From Candidatus Dadabacteria bacterium (GTDB lineage Bacteria; Desulfobacterota_D; UBA1144; Nemesobacterales; UBA2774): DNA of 19,758 bases. The notes beneath the pieces are model-generated. The model was not told where the DNA came from. It was given only the letters and a program-made list of their open reading frames with translations, and ran no database searches. Each line of letters begins with the position of its first letter. The first letter of the stretch is position 1. Where the stretch lies: the NCBI GenBank assembly GCA_004356555.1, contig SMWY01000097.1, forward strand, positions 1 through 19,758, in the 5' to 3' direction. The position numbers and the translations under genes are program-made. This document shows, piece after piece, positions 1-6,994 of this stretch.

Positions 1-16
1 TCAAGATAAAAAGCAT

Positions 17-568
17 TTAGGAAAGTTCTTTGTAAGATGTTGGGTTATCCGGACACTGACCGAACCCGCATTCAAGGAAGGTTGTTATAACATTAGAAGC
101 GGCAATCAATACAACTAAGAAAAATACCGCTTTTACAAACCAGCCGATACTTTTGGCAGACCTGTTTTCAGAACTATCCTCAAATTGAGTTTCGAAAAAC
201 ATCATTATCCCTATAAGAAGTATCACAACCGCAAATACAATAAAAGCCCAGGTGTAGAGGTGCATACCTAAAACGGGTGAACCGTAACCGGAGTCTGAGG
301 GGTCAATGTGAAGTAATATTTGACGTATTGAAATTGAGGCACCAAAAACAGCACTTAGTAAAGAAACCCCATAATGTCTTGTGTGTATGCCGTACCTCAA
401 ATTAAGCATAGCTCCAAAAGCAACCCCTAGCATGGCAAGCCTTTGAAGCAAACACAGTGGACAAGGAAATTCTCCTTCGACAAACTGGATATAGTATGCC
501 CCCAGTAACACACCGCAAATGCCTAAAACAGCATAAGAGTTTATTCTAGTGGCGAGTGAAGGGGTCAT
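17..568 (-). CDS. dsbB: DsbB-family disulfide bond formation protein (variant cysteine layout)
   Basis: Inner-membrane thiol oxidase that would re-oxidise a periplasmic DsbA-like protein and pass electrons to quinone. It has 183 residues. The first redox pair is the classic CPLC at residues 36-39, followed by QR at 42-43, in the loop after the first hydrophobic segment. I see five hydrophobic segments (about 13-31, 42-58, 66-88, 103-125, 142-163). The loop where canonical DsbB carries its second cysteine pair (about 87-103) has none; instead C167 and C172 (CX4C) follow the fifth segment, which predicted topology also places in the periplasm. Its ATG lies 10 bases after the stop of the DUF5993-type gene, so the two are probably co-transcribed. 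Directly after its stop the minus strand reads TAAATG into the window edge (bases 16-1, codons M-L-F-I-L), possibly the first codons of the next gene. Family assignment is confident; redox activity is inferred. Confidence 0.9.
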   Translation of the reverse strand: MTPSLATRINSYAVLGICGVLLGAYYIQFVEGEFPCPLCLLQRLAMLGVAFGAMLNLRYGIHTRHYGVSLLSAVFGASISIRQILLHIDPSDSGYGSPVLGMHLYTWAFIVFAVVILLIGIMMFFETQFEDSSENRSAKSIGWFVKAVFFLVVLIAASNVITTFLECGFGQCPDNPTSYKELS

Positions 569-578
569 TTTTTGATTC

Positions 579-734
579 TCATAAATTAATATTTAAAGGA
601 TCTGTAATATGGTGCCTAAACCACAGCACACAAAGTATCAAAGTGATCATGAATAAATAGATAGATTCACGTCTCTTGCCGTACCAGGCAAGAACCATTG
701 TAATGACATATAATAAAAAAAGTGCTGCCATCAT
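579..734 (-). CDS. DUF5993-type small membrane protein, 51 aa
   Basis: Small ORF read by hand on the minus strand: ATG at 734, TGA at 581-579. The product is 51 residues with two hydrophobic stretches (about 2-17 and 25-38) separated by a basic WYGKRRES turn, and it ends in WFRHHITDPLNINL. From memory this matches the small DUF5993 family (one KR-rich turn between two membrane segments, HH motif near the end), which is often found beside DsbB homologues. Here it sits 10 bases upstream of dsbB in the same direction. An AAGGAGA ribosome binding site lies about 12 bases before the first of two adjacent ATG codons. The function is unknown; a partner or stabilising subunit of the DsbB variant is an inference from position. 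Confidence 0.78.
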   Translation of the reverse strand: MMAALFLLYVITMVLAWYGKRRESIYLFMITLILCVLWFRHHITDPLNINL

Positions 735-781
735 AACTAATAAAATCTCCTTATACTAATTCCCATCCCCTATTACTTTTT

Positions 782-787
782 ATTATA
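782..787 (-). promoter_or_regulatory. Possible -10 box for the DUF5993/dsbB pair
   Basis: Minus-strand TATAAT lies about 48 bases before the ATG at 734, in the 129-base gap after the NTF2-like gene. No good -35 hexamer is visible at 16-18 bases spacing. The two-gene unit could therefore have its own start, or be read through from the gene upstream. Confidence 0.3.
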
Positions 788-863
788 TCCATTAAAAAGC
801 CTGATCTCTGCGTCACATGTTAATATTTATCGGGGTTCCTAACAACACTTACGAAATAATTTA

Positions 864-1325
864 TTAATATGGTTCTACAAATTTTATTCTACGGTCAAGC
901 AATTTCCAATTTCCGCCTTCCTTAACCCAGATACTATATACTTCATAATCTCCGCTATGATCTTTACCATCATAAGTTTTTATCATACTTATATTTACTA
1001 CAGACTTGGCCATGTTCCCCTTAATATTTACCTTTACATGTGTTATTTCCTGAAATGTGATAATTTGTTTTGGCAACGTTGTAAGAAATGTTTGCTTGTC
1101 CAGAGACGGGGATGTCATTCTAGTCATACTTGAAATGACAAAGTTCTCATGCAGAAGTGAATCCATAAGCTCTTGGTCCTGGTTTTTAAGCGCTTCAAAA
1201 TAGTTTTGCTCAAGATTAACAATAACAATTTCTGATTCCGTCCATGGGTGTGCAATACTGTGAGTAATTTGAAACGTCAAAGATCCAACCAAAAGCATTA
1301 ATGTAACAATTAAAGTTTCCCTCAT
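864..1325 (-). CDS. Exported NTF2/SnoaL-like (DUF4440-type) protein
   Basis: A 153-residue protein with a hydrophobic N-terminus resembling a Sec signal (residues 1 to about 24, ending near HSIAHP), followed by a single cone-fold domain of the NTF2/SnoaL/DUF4440 type. Family-like features are the opening helix (NLEQNYFEALKNQDQELMDS), LLHENFVISS, and the final strands YSIWVKEGGNWKLLDRRI. An in-frame upstream start exists at 1382, but I chose 1325 because GGAGGACTC stands directly before that ATG and the hydrophobic signal then begins at the N-terminus. Members of this superfamily bind small ligands or act as enzymes; no catalytic residues can be assigned here, so substrate and role are unknown. 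It precedes the DUF5993/dsbB pair on the same strand with a 129-base gap, so a shared transcript is possible. Confidence 0.75.
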   Translation of the reverse strand: MRETLIVTLMLLVGSLTFQITHSIAHPWTESEIVIVNLEQNYFEALKNQDQELMDSLLHENFVISSMTRMTSPSLDKQTFLTTLPKQIITFQEITHVKVNIKGNMAKSVVNISMIKTYDGKDHSGDYEVYSIWVKEGGNWKLLDRRIKFVEPY

Positions 1326-1427
1326 GAGTCCTCCATAGACATTTAATATACAAAATTCTAATAACAGGCTTATAAAAATCAATTTAGCCTTTATTTATCG
1401 AATCGTCCATTGTCCTAAATTATGTAG

Positions 1428-1433
1428 TATAAT
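1428..1433 (+). promoter_or_regulatory. Possible -10 box upstream of radA
   Basis: A perfect TATAAT sits 29 bases before the radA start in the 137-base divergent gap between the NTF2-like gene and radA. TTGTCC lies upstream at 1410-1415, but the 12-base spacing is too short, so the -35 element is not resolved. It would give a short leader without a Shine-Dalgarno sequence. Confidence 0.35.
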
Positions 1434-1462
1434 CTCCTTACTTTTAGCAAACTAAATATCGT

Positions 1463-2839
1463 ATGAAAAAATCAAAAATAATCACACAGTTCGTATGCCA
1501 AAACTGCGGAAACTCTTCACCCAGATGGCTAGGGAAATGCCCTGAATGCGAAAGCTGGAATACATACGTTGAAGAGCAACAACAAAAAGCAAAAAGAGCT
1601 TATAAAACTAATAAGACCTCAGAGCCGATACCAATAACGGAAATTCAAAGTGATAAAGAAGAGAGGTACCTCACCCATAATAAAGAATTGGACAGGGTAC
1701 TTGGAGGAGGATTTGTCCCAGGATCTGTAATATTAGTTGGCGGCGATCCCGGGATAGGGAAATCGACTCTCGCGCTCCAGATGCTAAACGATATTAGTTC
1801 GTCATCGGATATGGGCGATAGTCTTAATCTTCTTTATGTTACGGGAGAGGAATCACCCGAGCAGATTAAAATTAGGGCTGAAAGAATTGGGGTCACGTCG
1901 AATAGAGTGTTCGTACTATGCGAAACTTCTGTCGAAAGCATAATCGAAAGAATAAAGGCTCTTTCACCTCTAATAGCGGTAATAGACTCTATCCAGACGA
2001 TGTATACAGAGGAGCTGGCGTCCGCTCCAGGCAGCGTGGGTCAGATTAGAGAGTGCACCGCTAAATTAATGCAGCACGCAAAAACGGGCGGCCCTGCAAT
2101 CTTTCTTGTTGGTCACGTCACAAAAGAAGGAGCGATTGCGGGACCTAAAGTTCTTGAGCATTTGGTCGATACAGTGCTTTATTTTGAAGGAGGAAAAGAC
2201 CAGCCATATAGAATTTTAAGAGCTATAAAAAATAGATTCGGCTCTACAAATGAAATCGGCGTATTTGAGATGATGGACATAGGACTCAAAGAGGTCAAGA
2301 ACCCTTCTGAGATATTCTTATCCGAGCGGCCGGAAAATGCCTCTGGTTCTGTTGTCACACCGAGCATTGAAGGGACAAGACCAATACTCGTTGAAATTCA
2401 GGCTCTGGTGTCTGCCTGTAGTTTTGGGATGCCCAGAAGAACTACAATAGGACTTGATAATAACCGCGTGTCATTGCTCTTAGCAGTTCTTGAAAAAAGA
2501 GCAGGGCTTCAAATACTGGGGCAAGATGTGTTCATGAATGTAGCAGGGGGAGTAAAGATTGAAGAGCCCGCAATTGATTTGGCAATCTCTATGGCCCTTG
2601 TTTCAAGCTTTTTGAACAAACCGCTAGACCCTGGGGTTGTAGTATTTGGTGAAATCGGCTTAGCGGGGGAGGTCAGAGGCGTCTCCCACATTGATATGAG
2701 AATAAATGAAGCCCAGAAACTTGGTTTTAACAAATGTGTAGTTCCTAAAATAAATCTTGACAGAGTCGCGTCTAGGAATAATTCTATCTCTCTTGTCGGA
2801 GTGGATTCAATAGAGAAAGCGATTGAAGTGTTCTTCTAA
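1463..2839 (+). CDS. radA: DNA repair protein RadA/Sms
   Basis: RecA-related branch-migration ATPase (helicase-like) of recombinational repair, cytoplasmic. Length 458 residues matches the family. An N-terminal zinc ribbon is formed by C12, C15, C26 and C29 (CQNCGNSSPRWLGKCPEC). The RecA-like core has a Walker A motif GGDPGIGKST at 93-102, a Walker B-like strand LIAVIDSIQT at about 170-179, and the RadA signature KNRFG at 256-260. The C-terminal part (about 290-458) is the Lon-protease-like P domain (FMNVAGGVKIEEPAIDLAI) used as a scaffold rather than a protease. The ATG has no clear ribosome binding site. murI starts 26 bases downstream on the same strand, suggesting an operon. Confidence 0.97.
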   Translation: MKKSKIITQFVCQNCGNSSPRWLGKCPECESWNTYVEEQQQKAKRAYKTNKTSEPIPITEIQSDKEERYLTHNKELDRVLGGGFVPGSVILVGGDPGIGKSTLALQMLNDISSSSDMGDSLNLLYVTGEESPEQIKIRAERIGVTSNRVFVLCETSVESIIERIKALSPLIAVIDSIQTMYTEELASAPGSVGQIRECTAKLMQHAKTGGPAIFLVGHVTKEGAIAGPKVLEHLVDTVLYFEGGKDQPYRILRAIKNRFGSTNEIGVFEMMDIGLKEVKNPSEIFLSERPENASGSVVTPSIEGTRPILVEIQALVSACSFGMPRRTTIGLDNNRVSLLLAVLEKRAGLQILGQDVFMNVAGGVKIEEPAIDLAISMALVSSFLNKPLDPGVVVFGEIGLAGEVRGVSHIDMRINEAQKLGFNKCVVPKINLDRVASRNNSISLVGVDSIEKAIEVFF

Positions 2840-2865
2840 GCAACAATATCATTATTCTTGACCAT

Positions 2866-3714
2866 ATGAATGAACCTATGAAAAATGAAATAAAAAATGC
2901 CCCAATTGGTGTATTTGACTCCGGTATAGGCGGCCTCACGGTAGTAAAAGAGCTAATTAAGAGTTTGCCGGGTGAAGATATTATATATCTTGGTGATACA
3001 GCCAGAGTTCCTTACGGAACAAAATCAGGCAGGACTATAATTGCTTATTCGCATAGCAACACAGAGTTCCTGATATCAAAAGGCATCAAGCTATTGGTAG
3101 TAGCTTGTAATACTGCATCCTCTGTTTCTCTTCCTAGTCTGAAGAATGAATTTGATATACCGGTAATAGGAGTTATTGAGCCGGGAGCCAGAAAAGCTGC
3201 TAGTGTTACTAAAACAGGAAAGATCGGAGTAATAGGAACACCATCAACCATAAATAGCAGTGCATACAAACAAGCTATAGAAAATATAAATTCCGAAATC
3301 GAAGTATTTTCAAAAGCATGCCCGCTGTTCGTACCGTTAGCTGATGAAGGGTGGACAGAAGGGGAAATAACTGAACGTATTGCTGAGCAGTACCTAAATC
3401 CTATAAAAGACACCGGAATAGATGTTCTGGTTCTTGGATGTACGCACTACCCGCTACTAAAACAGACAATTCGAAAGGTTATGGGCAATCAAATCACTCT
3501 TGTTGATTCAGCCCAAGAAACAGCCTCTCAAATTAAAGATATATTAAGCAAAGAAAACCTTCTTAACAAAAACAATTCTCAGTCCAAAAGAGAGTTTTAT
3601 TTGACCGATATATCCGATACTTTTTTATCTGTGGCAGGAAGATTCTTGGGTGAGAAAATAGCTAAAATAGAGATGGTAGATATAGTAGGGACGACCACTC
3701 GGCCGTCCCTATAG
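2866..3714 (+). CDS. murI: Glutamate racemase MurI
   Basis: Converts L-glutamate to D-glutamate for peptidoglycan precursors (cytoplasmic, cofactor independent). It has 282 residues. All hallmark segments are present: GVFDSGIGGLTV (15-26, with D18 and S19), YLGDTARVPYG (41-51), the first catalytic cysteine in VACNTASS (C81), and the second in GCTHYPLL (C192). The usual domain ends near residue 273 (KIEMVDI). The last nine residues, VGTTTRPSL, are encoded by a near-perfect palindrome and look like an added tail. The start is ambiguous between ATG 2866 and ATG 2878 because neither has a ribosome binding site; both precede the conserved core. It follows radA by 26 bases and converges on fixB, with 13 bases between the stop codons. 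Confidence 0.96.
   Translation: MNEPMKNEIKNAPIGVFDSGIGGLTVVKELIKSLPGEDIIYLGDTARVPYGTKSGRTIIAYSHSNTEFLISKGIKLLVVACNTASSVSLPSLKNEFDIPVIGVIEPGARKAASVTKTGKIGVIGTPSTINSSAYKQAIENINSEIEVFSKACPLFVPLADEGWTEGEITERIAEQYLNPIKDTGIDVLVLGCTHYPLLKQTIRKVMGNQITLVDSAQETASQIKDILSKENLLNKNNSQSKREFYLTDISDTFLSVAGRFLGEKIAKIEMVDIVGTTTRPSL
3686..3711. repeat. Strong palindrome at the murI 3' end (possible bidirectional terminator or dispersed repeat)
   Basis: The arms TAGGGACG (3686-3693) and CGTCCCTA (3704-3711) pair perfectly over 8 bp; after one A/C mismatch two further C-G pairs close on the loop ACTC (3697-3700). The hairpin lies inside the last codons of murI, and the TAG stop overlaps its right edge. It separates the convergent murI and fixB. 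Neither strand has a clear run of T after the stem, so it is a poor classical terminator; its form resembles intergenic palindromic repeats of the GTAGGGxCG type seen in many bacterial genomes. No second copy occurs in this window. Confidence 0.6.
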
Positions 3715-3727
3715 TTAGTACTTAGTG

Positions 3728-4723
3728 TTACCCTTCTGAAAGTAGCGCTTTAACTTTTTCTGTAAACGGCGGCAATATATCAAAAAGATCGCCTACTATA
3801 CCGTAGTCACATTTTTGAAATATAGGAGCATCAGGGTCTTTATTGATAGCAACAATAACCTTAGAAGAACCCATTCCTGCAATATGCTGAATAGAACCTG
3901 AAATCGCAATCGCTATATATAGGTTCGGCGATACCGCTTTACCGGTCTGCCCGACCTGCATGTCGTAAGGACAGTAGCCTGCGTCTACCGCAGCACGTGT
4001 AGCACCTGCAGCTGCACCCAGAGCATCTGCAAGCTCATATATATATTTGAAATTCTCTTCACTACCCAATCCTCGCCCACCCGCGACAACTCTCTCTGCT
4101 TCAGTCAATTCGGGCCTGTCTGATTCTTTTGTTTGAAGCTCGACTACTTTTACATGAATATCTCCAGGGTTTAATTCTACCGAGCCTGATACAACTTCGG
4201 GCGTAGCTGGAGCTTCTTCTGTTTTAAATGAGTTTGGTCTCACTGTTGCCATCATAGTTGTTCCGCCGTGAAACACCTGCTTCTGTACAGCTTTACTCGA
4301 ATGTGAAAAACGCTCTATTTGGAGCTTGTTATCTGAAGAAAGATCAATCGAGATCGTGTCCATCGCAACCCCAGAACCTACGCGCGCGGCAACTCTAGGG
4401 AAATAATCCTGACCGAACACCGTGTTTCCGGCAATTACAACAGCGGGCTCATTTTGTTTAATTAATTCGCTTAGTGCAATAACATAGCCTTCGGTATTAA
4501 AATCTTTTAATAGTTCGCTATCAACGACATATACTTTTTCAGCACCATACTTGCCTAACTCCCCTTCAAGCCCTGAAACTCCCGAGCCAAGAAGCACGGC
4601 ACATAGCTGCCCACCGAGTTTCCCTACCAGTTTCTTTTTAGCTTCTGTTAGTGCCTCAAAAGTCACTTTTCTAATGGTTCCATCTAATTTTAGATCAGCC
4701 ACTACCCAAACATCGTTACTCAT
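3728..4723 (-). CDS. fixB: Electron transfer flavoprotein alpha subunit (FixB/EtfA)
   Basis: Alpha subunit of the heterodimeric electron-transfer flavoprotein, carrying FAD and passing electrons from flavoprotein dehydrogenases toward the quinone pool or another acceptor. It has 331 residues. The C-terminal FAD domain shows VAGGRGLG (213-220), QVGQTGKAVSPNLYIA (256-271), SGSIQHIAGM (275-284) and INKDPDAPIF (293-302), all typical. The N-terminal domain is the adenine-nucleotide alpha-hydrolase-like fold; there is no ferredoxin extension. The frame is open further upstream to 4822, but the start at 4723 is favoured by the preceding AGGAGGAAAGAA and by the family N-terminus (MSNDVWVVADLKLDG). 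fixA lies 40 bases upstream, in the same operon. No dehydrogenase or ETF-quinone oxidoreductase gene is in the window, so its partner is unknown. Confidence 0.95.
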   Translation of the reverse strand: MSNDVWVVADLKLDGTIRKVTFEALTEAKKKLVGKLGGQLCAVLLGSGVSGLEGELGKYGAEKVYVVDSELLKDFNTEGYVIALSELIKQNEPAVVIAGNTVFGQDYFPRVAARVGSGVAMDTISIDLSSDNKLQIERFSHSSKAVQKQVFHGGTTMMATVRPNSFKTEEAPATPEVVSGSVELNPGDIHVKVVELQTKESDRPELTEAERVVAGGRGLGSEENFKYIYELADALGAAAGATRAAVDAGYCPYDMQVGQTGKAVSPNLYIAIAISGSIQHIAGMGSSKVIVAINKDPDAPIFQKCDYGIVGDLFDILPPFTEKVKALLSEG

Positions 4724-4763
4724 TTCTTTCCTCCTACATTTTCTATATATGTTGTATGTCGTG

Positions 4764-5603
4764 CTATATAACTTTGGCGTCTTCCCTAAGAAGTTTAATA
4801 AGCTCCTCAGCAGATTTGGCAACTGCCTCTCCCTTCACCATAGGTTCGTCATCGCCTTTGATTATTTTTAATTTTCTTTCGATTTGTGGTACTTCGATAC
4901 CAATGGTTTTAACTCTTGCGCCTTCTTTGCTTACCGCATCTTTTGAAAATCCCAAGTCGTCAAAATTAATATCATCAATACTGACTTCAGTAAGAGGCTT
5001 TTTCTTTGCCTTCATAATTCCTGGCAATGATGCATATCTTGGTTCGTTCATAGCGTCCGGACAGGTAATAAGACAGGGTAGCGGCACCTCAACAACTACA
5101 TGCCCACCATCAATTTCTTTCTGGCAAATCGCCTTCTTTGAATCTGGGTTAATCTCAATTACTTTACTTACCAAAGAAACATGAGGAATGCCAAGCTCTT
5201 CGGCTACTTGAACGCCGACTTGCCCGGATTCTTCATCAATTATTTTCATACCCGTAAAAATCACATCAAACTCACCAAGTTTTTTAATTTCACTCGCGAT
5301 AAGCTTTCCTGTAGCAAACGAATCAGTATCCGCAAAACTATCGCCCTTAATGTGCACAGCACTATCCGCACCCATTGCAAGCGCCTGCCTTATTATTTCA
5401 ATGACCCTCGCAGGACCTATTGCTACAATCACTACCTCCCCCCCGTGTTTTTCCTTGGTTTGAATCGCTTCTTCAATAGCAAACTCGTCATATGGGTTCA
5501 TAATCCATTTCATACCCTCAGTATCAATGGAATCACCGCTTGCCGAGACTTGAATCTTAGCCTCTGTATCTTGTGTTTGACTTATTATTACTAAAATCTT
5601 CAC
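4764..5603 (-). CDS. fixA: Electron transfer flavoprotein beta subunit (FixA/EtfB)
   Basis: Beta subunit of the electron-transfer flavoprotein, forming a heterodimer with the downstream FixB and binding AMP or, in bifurcating types, a second FAD. It has 279 residues. Family landmarks are the N-terminal strand KILVIISQTQDTEA, NPYDEFAIEEA at 36-46, the middle segment IIDEESGQVGVQVAEELG at about 121-138, and the recognition-loop region NEPRYASLPGIMKAKKK at 186-202. I chose the GTG at 5603 because GGAGG lies nine bases before it and because it reproduces the family N-terminus; the frame is open up to 5639 but that extension has no ribosome binding site. The IIDEESGQVG segment is not decisive between conventional and electron-bifurcating ETFs. 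Confidence 0.95.
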   Translation of the reverse strand: MKILVIISQTQDTEAKIQVSASGDSIDTEGMKWIMNPYDEFAIEEAIQTKEKHGGEVVIVAIGPARVIEIIRQALAMGADSAVHIKGDSFADTDSFATGKLIASEIKKLGEFDVIFTGMKIIDEESGQVGVQVAEELGIPHVSLVSKVIEINPDSKKAICQKEIDGGHVVVEVPLPCLITCPDAMNEPRYASLPGIMKAKKKPLTEVSIDDINFDDLGFSKDAVSKEGARVKTIGIEVPQIERKLKIIKGDDEPMVKGEAVAKSAEELIKLLREDAKVI

Positions 5604-5976
5604 CTTTATATACCTCCGATCAAAAGTTAAATAATACATACAATACTGCTAAATATTTAAAGATTTGGGGTACAAACTATATAGGATTAGACTGACTTAG
5701 TTTAGCATCTCCGGCTTCCCCTGCAACCAGATTCAGCCTTATAATAAGATATAAATTAGAACTAATTACAGCCTGCTCACCTTTACTTTGATTAGACCAA
5801 TTTAAAAAATAGACCCCAGATAAAATTTAAAGGGTACGTAATTATAAATATTTAAGTTTCCTTGTCAAGACGAGAAGATTGCATAGGATAATGAGTTAAT
5901 TGAATCAACGTACTTATGCGTGTTCTAGAGTTTAAATAGCTGTAATATCAGTAAAGAATATAAATTGGCATTCTAA
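5604..5976. other. 373-bp gene-free divergent region between fixA and the DMT permease
   Basis: No convincing gene is seen on either strand. The stretch is mostly very AT-rich, with a more GC-balanced patch at about 5705-5740. On the minus strand an open frame of about 48 codons without ATG, GTG or TTG start runs to a TAG near 5682. Its borders show a weak inverted similarity: GATTTGGGGTA near 5662 against the complement of AGACCCCAGAT near 5813. This could be the eroded remnant of a small mobile or repeat element, but I cannot name one. A TTGTCA hexamer at 5862-5867 followed by GATAAT at 5887-5892 (19-base spacing) is a possible weak promoter for the permease. Confidence 0.4.
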
Positions 5977-6846
5977 ATGAATAAAACATTTCTATACATT
6001 TTTCTACTTGTTTTCACAATCACCACCTGGGGATACTCATGGGTGCTCATGAAGATGGGACTTGGGTACGCAGAGCCTTTTACCTTTGCGGCATGGAGAT
6101 GTGCAATAGGCGGCGTAGCAATGATCATATTTGTAAGGGTGAAGTCGATAGAATGGCCAAAATTAGAAAAGCTTCCAGACTACTTAATGATCGCAATTTT
6201 CCAAACTACCCTAATGTTTGGTCTTATGTTATACGGCATGAAGTATGTTACAGCCGGAAAGACCTCAGTACTTCTTTATACTATGCCTATATGGACAATA
6301 TTTCTAGTTCACTTTTATTTAAAAGAACGACTTAATAGAGGCAAGTGGCTAGGGGTTGCACTTGGTACGATCGGAATCGTTTGTATCCTCGGCTGGGATA
6401 CATTAGTACATCAAAACTCCGAGATACTATTCGGAGAACTTTTGATAATTGGTGGAGCTATATCTTGGGCGGTTTCAAATATTTGGGTTAAGAAACGTAT
6501 GGGCGGAGAGAATATCTATATGGTCAGCAGTTTGCAGCTTTCCATAGGTGCTATTGGTCTAGCTTTGCTAGCAATACCTACTGAAGGAATATTAAACATC
6601 GAGTGGAATGCGCACTCTATATACATACTCCTATTTACCGGTTTAATAGCCTCAGCCGTGGACTTTACTATATGGTTTTACCTGCTTAAAAACCTGGATA
6701 TCAAAATCACGACTTTTTCCTCCATGCTAGTCCCTGTTTTCGGACTTATCTTCGACTGGGCAATCCTTGGAAACAGACTGGACGGAGGTGTTATTGTAGG
6801 TGGAGCACTGATACTTATTGGAATATATCAAGTCTCTAGAAAATAG
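5977..6846 (+). CDS. DMT-superfamily EamA permease
   Basis: Inner-membrane transporter of the drug/metabolite transporter superfamily, 289 residues with about ten hydrophobic segments arranged as two EamA repeats (about 8-139 and 151-288). Typical features are TWGYSWVLMKMG in the first helix, AAWRCAIGG in the second, MKYVTAGKTSVLLYTMPIWTI in the first repeat, and GGAISWAVSNIWVKKRMG opening the second repeat. Members export metabolites, amino acids or toxic compounds, and the substrate cannot be predicted from sequence. The ATG at 5977 lacks a Shine-Dalgarno sequence; TATAAAT lies 12 bases before it. tamB follows in the same direction after 148 bases; no functional link is evident. Confidence 0.9.
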   Translation: MNKTFLYIFLLVFTITTWGYSWVLMKMGLGYAEPFTFAAWRCAIGGVAMIIFVRVKSIEWPKLEKLPDYLMIAIFQTTLMFGLMLYGMKYVTAGKTSVLLYTMPIWTIFLVHFYLKERLNRGKWLGVALGTIGIVCILGWDTLVHQNSEILFGELLIIGGAISWAVSNIWVKKRMGGENIYMVSSLQLSIGAIGLALLAIPTEGILNIEWNAHSIYILLFTGLIASAVDFTIWFYLLKNLDIKITTFSSMLVPVFGLIFDWAILGNRLDGGVIVGGALILIGIYQVSRK

Positions 6847-6895
6847 CTGTCACATGGAACAATTAAATTCATATGATTTTAAAAAACCTCTAGGG

Positions 6896-6901
6896 TATAA
6901 T
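6896..6901 (+). promoter_or_regulatory. Possible -10 box upstream of tamB
   Basis: TATAAT lies 93 bases before the tamB start, in the 148-base gap after the permease gene. The hexamer at 17-base spacing (ATGATT, 6873-6878) matches the -35 consensus at only three positions. If used, the leader would be about 85 bases long. Confidence 0.3.
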
Positions 6902-6994
6902 AACTCTGTAATATTATTAGTTTGGCGGTTTAGCATCATTCTTACACATAATATTACTTGTGAGCTTAGTGTTAAATTCCCAATAATTTAAATC

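Noticed and set aside
2179..2733. Antisense open frames within radA
   Set aside because: They are shadows of a clearly conserved gene on the other strand with no motif of their own.
5662..5760. Possible tRNA or structured RNA in the fixA-permease gap
   Set aside because: No cloverleaf, no T-loop motif and no CCA end on either strand; only a 4-bp GGCT/AGCC stem.
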